From positions 62,001 through 126,000 of the forward strand of contig CAKVIG010000005.1 of the NCBI GenBank assembly GCA_934754515.1: DNA of 64,000 bases. The letters run 5' to 3'. The notes below the pieces were generated by a model, which had not been told where the DNA came from, did not search any database, and was given only the letters and a program-made list of their open reading frames with translations. The translations under genes were made by a program, and so were the position numbers. This stretch comes from an uncultured Candidatus Melainabacteria bacterium. Its GTDB lineage: Bacteria; Cyanobacteriota; Vampirovibrionia; Gastranaerophilales; Gastranaerophilaceae. Shown one piece after another: positions 60,880 to 64,000 of this stretch. The number at the start of each line of letters is the position of its first letter. The first letter of the stretch is position 1.

Positions 60880-62826
60880 CTAATTTGCTTCAATAACTGA
60901 AGTTTTAATATTTTTTATTTTTAGAAAGTCTTGAATATTATATAGCGACGTTCGATATGATTTTTTTCCATCAAAAGTAGCTTCTTTGGAAATTGAATCT
61001 ATATAAATTTTATCATTACCGGAAGAACCTACTATTTTTACATCTTTATGTAAAATTGGAAAGTTATTCAAATTAATTTTATTTCTATTTGCGCCAATAT
61101 ATATAGATGAGCTTTCTATGCCAAGTTCGTTTCCAAATTGCTTAGCATACATAAACAACATCTCTCTTATAGAATCATTTACATCCGAATTCCTAAATTC
61201 TTGCTTTATTTCAATATTATCAAGAACTAATGCCGGCTTATCATCTATTTCTGCAATATAACAAATTGTGTTACCAATTGGTTTATCATTGGACAAAATT
61301 TCTATCGCGGAAACCATTTTATTCATAATATAGTTAGGTGCAATTGCTTGCTTATAACCGGAACCAATCGCCATGCAACAAGAAGCATCGTTTCCTAAAA
61401 ATAATGAATGCGGTATATCATTCATATCAACGTGCTGTACTGTTATTTGCATATCATCAACTTTGACTTCTTTTGACGCAAGCATCATTTTTTGTTTAAC
61501 TTCCCTAATCCAAATTTCAATAGTTTTTCGCATGATATTCGCTTTAATACTCTTATCAGGAGCATTCCACAATGAATCATTTTTTATAAAATTGGTAAGA
61601 ATATCAATTAATGGTGGCAAATCTTTAAAAGACACAGGTTGATTTTCTTTAAAAAGTTTCAAAGAATTTGTTGAAAGCAAATCTTGTTTTTTTAATTGAT
61701 AACCATTTATACTCATTTCTTTACGTAACTTTTGTTCTTTATAATCTGATAGAAAACCAAGCAAAGGAGAATCTAAAATTTGTTCCAAACGTCTAATTAC
61801 GTCTTGTTGCTTAGAAGCCCCTTTTAAAATTTTCCGTACTTTTGAATCAGAAGCAACCCATTTATCAAAATTTACACCTAATTCTTCGAATTGCTTTCGG
61901 GTAACTATATTTTGAGGCAATTCTAACAATGCATTTTTTATACTTTTTGTTGAATCTTGATTTAATATTGATAACATTTTTTTATAAGTAATTTTAAAAT
62001 CTTGATTGGCAGATATTAGTTTTGGCAAATACTTATTATTTTTAAAATCTAATTTCTTGCACAATTTATCATTAGAATCCTTTCGCACAATATTATTTAA
62101 CAAATCTTGTAAAAAACTTTTGTTTTGTTTGCTATAAGAATCTAAAGCTAAATCTAAAATCTCTTTAGAATCTTTCATTAAGCAAAAAAACTCCGCAAGC
62201 TCGATTTTTTCCGGATAATCCGTAAGAGATTTTTTTAGCAAATTTTTATTTTTGTTTGTTAAATCATTTATTTTTTTTATTAATATATCTCTATTTTCGG
62301 TAGTTTGAAACTGATTTCTTAAATTAGTTATCTGCTCTTGAGTATTTTTATATTGTAAACTCTCTGTTGGATTTGTGAACTCAAGCAATTTTTGATACTG
62401 TGGATGATTTGATTTTATATCACCAAAAGTTCTTATATAATTTTCTACATTTTCAAATTTGTTACTAAAAGATGCTATAAATGATTTTTTACCGAGAAGT
62501 TTTACCGTATTTAAGACCTTATGCGGTTCTTCAAAAAATAAGTGTTCTAATTCTTCATCACTAACATTGTGATTATAAGATGATAAAATGTCTCGTTTGT
62601 TATGCCCTGCAAGTCTTAACTCAAGAAGAGTTTGAGCTTGTTCTATACTATGCAAATCATTTCTTATAAAATTTTTCAAATATTTACTTGGATAGCCAAG
62701 TTTAGTCAATTGCAAAAATTCATTTGTAATTAAACTTGAATCACCGAAACGTACAGCAAATCGCACGTTTTGTTGATTGATAGAACAATTATTAACACTA
62801 TTATATCGATAAGTTTGTATTTTCAT
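60880..62826 (-). CDS. unknown protein with C-terminal SCC-motif domain
   Basis: A 648-residue protein I do not recognise. The N-terminus (MKIQTYRYNSV..NVRFAVRF) has the short MKI...F motif. Residues about 30-420 are helical and charged. The C-terminal 220 residues are shared with the next gene: MQITVQHVDMNDIPHSLFL, then GNDASCCMAIGSG, GNTICYIAEIDDKPALVLDN, and SIYIGANRNKINL. The strand-helix pattern of this last part is vaguely GNAT-like; Cys-Cys may be functional. It starts 2 nt after the stop of the upstream paralogue. Confidence 0.7.
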   Translation of the reverse strand: MKIQTYRYNSVNNCSINQQNVRFAVRFGDSSLITNEFLQLTKLGYPSKYLKNFIRNDLHSIEQAQTLLELRLAGHNKRDILSSYNHNVSDEELEHLFFEEPHKVLNTVKLLGKKSFIASFSNKFENVENYIRTFGDIKSNHPQYQKLLEFTNPTESLQYKNTQEQITNLRNQFQTTENRDILIKKINDLTNKNKNLLKKSLTDYPEKIELAEFFCLMKDSKEILDLALDSYSKQNKSFLQDLLNNIVRKDSNDKLCKKLDFKNNKYLPKLISANQDFKITYKKMLSILNQDSTKSIKNALLELPQNIVTRKQFEELGVNFDKWVASDSKVRKILKGASKQQDVIRRLEQILDSPLLGFLSDYKEQKLRKEMSINGYQLKKQDLLSTNSLKLFKENQPVSFKDLPPLIDILTNFIKNDSLWNAPDKSIKANIMRKTIEIWIREVKQKMMLASKEVKVDDMQITVQHVDMNDIPHSLFLGNDASCCMAIGSGYKQAIAPNYIMNKMVSAIEILSNDKPIGNTICYIAEIDDKPALVLDNIEIKQEFRNSDVNDSIREMLFMYAKQFGNELGIESSSIYIGANRNKINLNNFPILHKDVKIVGSSGNDKIYIDSISKEATFDGKKSYRTSLYNIQDFLKIKNIKTSVIEAN

Positions 62827-62828
62827 TT

Positions 62829-64000
62829 TTATCTTATTTTATACAACTCCGAATTAAAAATCTCGGTGCCATCAATTTCATGTTCATCAGCATCAAAATC
62901 TAAATAAACACTACCTTTGCCTGTGGAACCAATTATTCTAAAATCTTTGTTTATAAGTTCAAAATTATCAAAATCCACTTTATGTCTATTTGGTCCTGCA
63001 TAAATCGGCATATCAGGTTTCCCAATTTCAGCAGTCATTTTCTTTGCATATTCTATAAGCATATCTCTTATTTCGTCGTTATATTGGTATTTTGCTTGCA
63101 GTTCAATGTTGTCCAAAATAAGTGACGGCTTGCCATCAACTTCAGCAATATAGCACATTGTATTTCCGATAGGCTCTTTACCGTCCAAAATTTCAATTGC
63201 TGAAATCATTTTACTTAATACATAATTAGGTGCTGTCCATTGATTACAACCTGAACCGACCGCCGTACAGCAGGATGAATGATTGCCCAAAAATAGCGCG
63301 TGTTCAACATTATTCATATCAACTTTTTGAACAGTTATTTGCAGAGATTCGTCATCTAACTTTTGATTAGCAGAACGCATTTCTTTAAAGCGCATATTTA
63401 GAATATGGTTTTTTATCGTGTTTTTGTCATTTTCTACGGCTTTAATATCACTTTTTGTATTCCATAAACTATCATTTGCTATAAAATTTTTAATCGTTGA
63501 AAATAACAAAGGCAATTCATCAAATTCCACAGGATGATTATTTTTGTACAATTTCAATACGGTTTTGTTCTCGTCTAAAAATCCATTTTCATCATAACCT
63601 GCTACCTTTTGTTCTTTTAAAGTATAACCCTTATGCGCTAGCGCATCAAAAAAATTATCTCGATTATTAATAGAATCAACAAATTCATAATAAATCATTG
63701 ACAAATCTTCTTCCAAGTTCTTAATCACATTTTGCTTACGATTACTGTCGTCCAACCTAATTTCTTTTTGTACTTTTGAATTTGGATTATATTTAAACCA
63801 TTTATCAAAATTTACTCCTAATTTATTAAATTGAGTTTTTGTATTTTTATTCAATGGCAGCTTATAAAAGATTGTTTCAACATTATCTTTCGGTAATTGA
63901 TTTATTGCTTCTAGCATTATTTGAAAATTTTCCCAAAAATCGCCATCTGCAACAAAAAGATTTGTAAGATATTTATTCTTTTTAAAATTTAATTGCTTAC
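62829..64000 (-). CDS. unknown SCC-motif protein, paralogue of the previous gene, partial
   Basis: The reading frame stays open to the window end, so the N-terminus is missing; the ATG at 63917 is internal because the paralogy extends beyond it (KNKYLTNLFVADGDFWENFQ against NNKYLPKLISANQDFKITYK). Shared landmarks are QFNKLGVNFDKW, LQITVQKVDMNNVEHALFL, GNHSSCCTAVGSG and PIYAGPNRHKVDF. The two genes form an apparent tandem duplication. Function is unknown. Confidence 0.7.
   Translation of the reverse strand, partial: KQLNFKKNKYLTNLFVADGDFWENFQIMLEAINQLPKDNVETIFYKLPLNKNTKTQFNKLGVNFDKWFKYNPNSKVQKEIRLDDSNRKQNVIKNLEEDLSMIYYEFVDSINNRDNFFDALAHKGYTLKEQKVAGYDENGFLDENKTVLKLYKNNHPVEFDELPLLFSTIKNFIANDSLWNTKSDIKAVENDKNTIKNHILNMRFKEMRSANQKLDDESLQITVQKVDMNNVEHALFLGNHSSCCTAVGSGCNQWTAPNYVLSKMISAIEILDGKEPIGNTMCYIAEVDGKPSLILDNIELQAKYQYNDEIRDMLIEYAKKMTAEIGKPDMPIYAGPNRHKVDFDNFELINKDFRIIGSTGKGSVYLDFDADEHEIDGTEIFNSELYKIR

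Noticed and set aside
63915..63917. ATG as the start of the right-edge gene
   Set aside because: The frame is open upstream to the window end and the residues there still align with the paralogue at 60880, so the ATG is internal.

Overview
The window looks like chromosome from an uncultured, AT-rich, flagellated bacterium with an outer membrane. The envelope evidence is a TolC-family channel and a 1,447-residue AsmA/TamB-like protein. Motility genes are motAB and an flgF/G-flgG-flgB-flgC cluster. Gram-positive-like traits also occur: c-di-AMP synthase and hydrolase, ClpC, RqcH, and the pgpH-ybeY-dgkA-cdd gene order of Firmicutes. This mixture, plus many unrecognised short-motif proteins, fits Gastranaerophilales (Vampirovibrionia/Melainabacteria) best. 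That assignment is inference; no rRNA or marker search was possible.

Layout. 1-5.2 kb: partial tgt, ndk, rbfA-truB and two unknown membrane-anchored proteins. 5.2-9.7 kb: motA-motB with an RNase H-fold gene, then a TolC-like channel. 9.7-14.8 kb: a zinc alcohol dehydrogenase and a glutamate synthase split over three genes. 14.9-22.6 kb: a NhaD/ArsB-type transporter, a candidate small RNA, the dgkA-ybeY-pgpH-cdd cluster, an RNA m5U methyltransferase and a DnaQ-like exonuclease. 22.8-36.9 kb: trxA, the AsmA-like giant, DUF2023, ybaK, DUF4186, folP, a LuxR-type HTH, dxs, a phosphohistidine dikinase-like protein, a 2-hydroxyacyl-CoA dehydratase-like protein and a GNAT. 37-45.4 kb: mutL, a C-terminal processing protease, recJ, an SH3-like exported protein, tsf and rpsB. 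45.7-58.2 kb: two unknown coiled-coil/helical proteins, clpC, rqcH, lysA-cdaA-yitT, tRNA-Thr(CGU) and another anchored coiled-coil protein. 58.3-60.8 kb: flagellar rod genes. 60.9-64 kb: two tandem paralogues of unknown function, the second running off the window.

How the parts may work together. CdaA (54.5 kb) makes c-di-AMP and PgpH (17.4 kb) should degrade it. MotAB and the Flg proteins belong to one flagellum, and a sigma-28-like promoter precedes the flg cluster. RqcH, ClpC, YbeY, RbfA, TruB, EF-Ts and S2 form a translation/quality-control set.

The most interesting signals are not classical genes. (1) A promoter-like motif, GCAATTTT, exactly 10 nt, then AATACTTTATATATA, lies before four unknown genes and one apparent non-coding RNA. 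(2) That RNA has three AACCT motifs at exact 12-nt spacing and an intrinsic terminator. (3) Several genes have a -10 box 6-7 nt before ATG and no Shine-Dalgarno, so their mRNAs are probably leaderless. (4) Intergenic DNA is littered with GTAG-headed palindromes (REP/RAYT type) and MITE-like elements, and one GC-rich element appears fused in frame into rqcH. (5) Unrelated unknown proteins share a short N-terminal MQI/MKI...F-K/R motif. (6) Tandem paralogues at the right edge share an undescribed SCC-motif domain.
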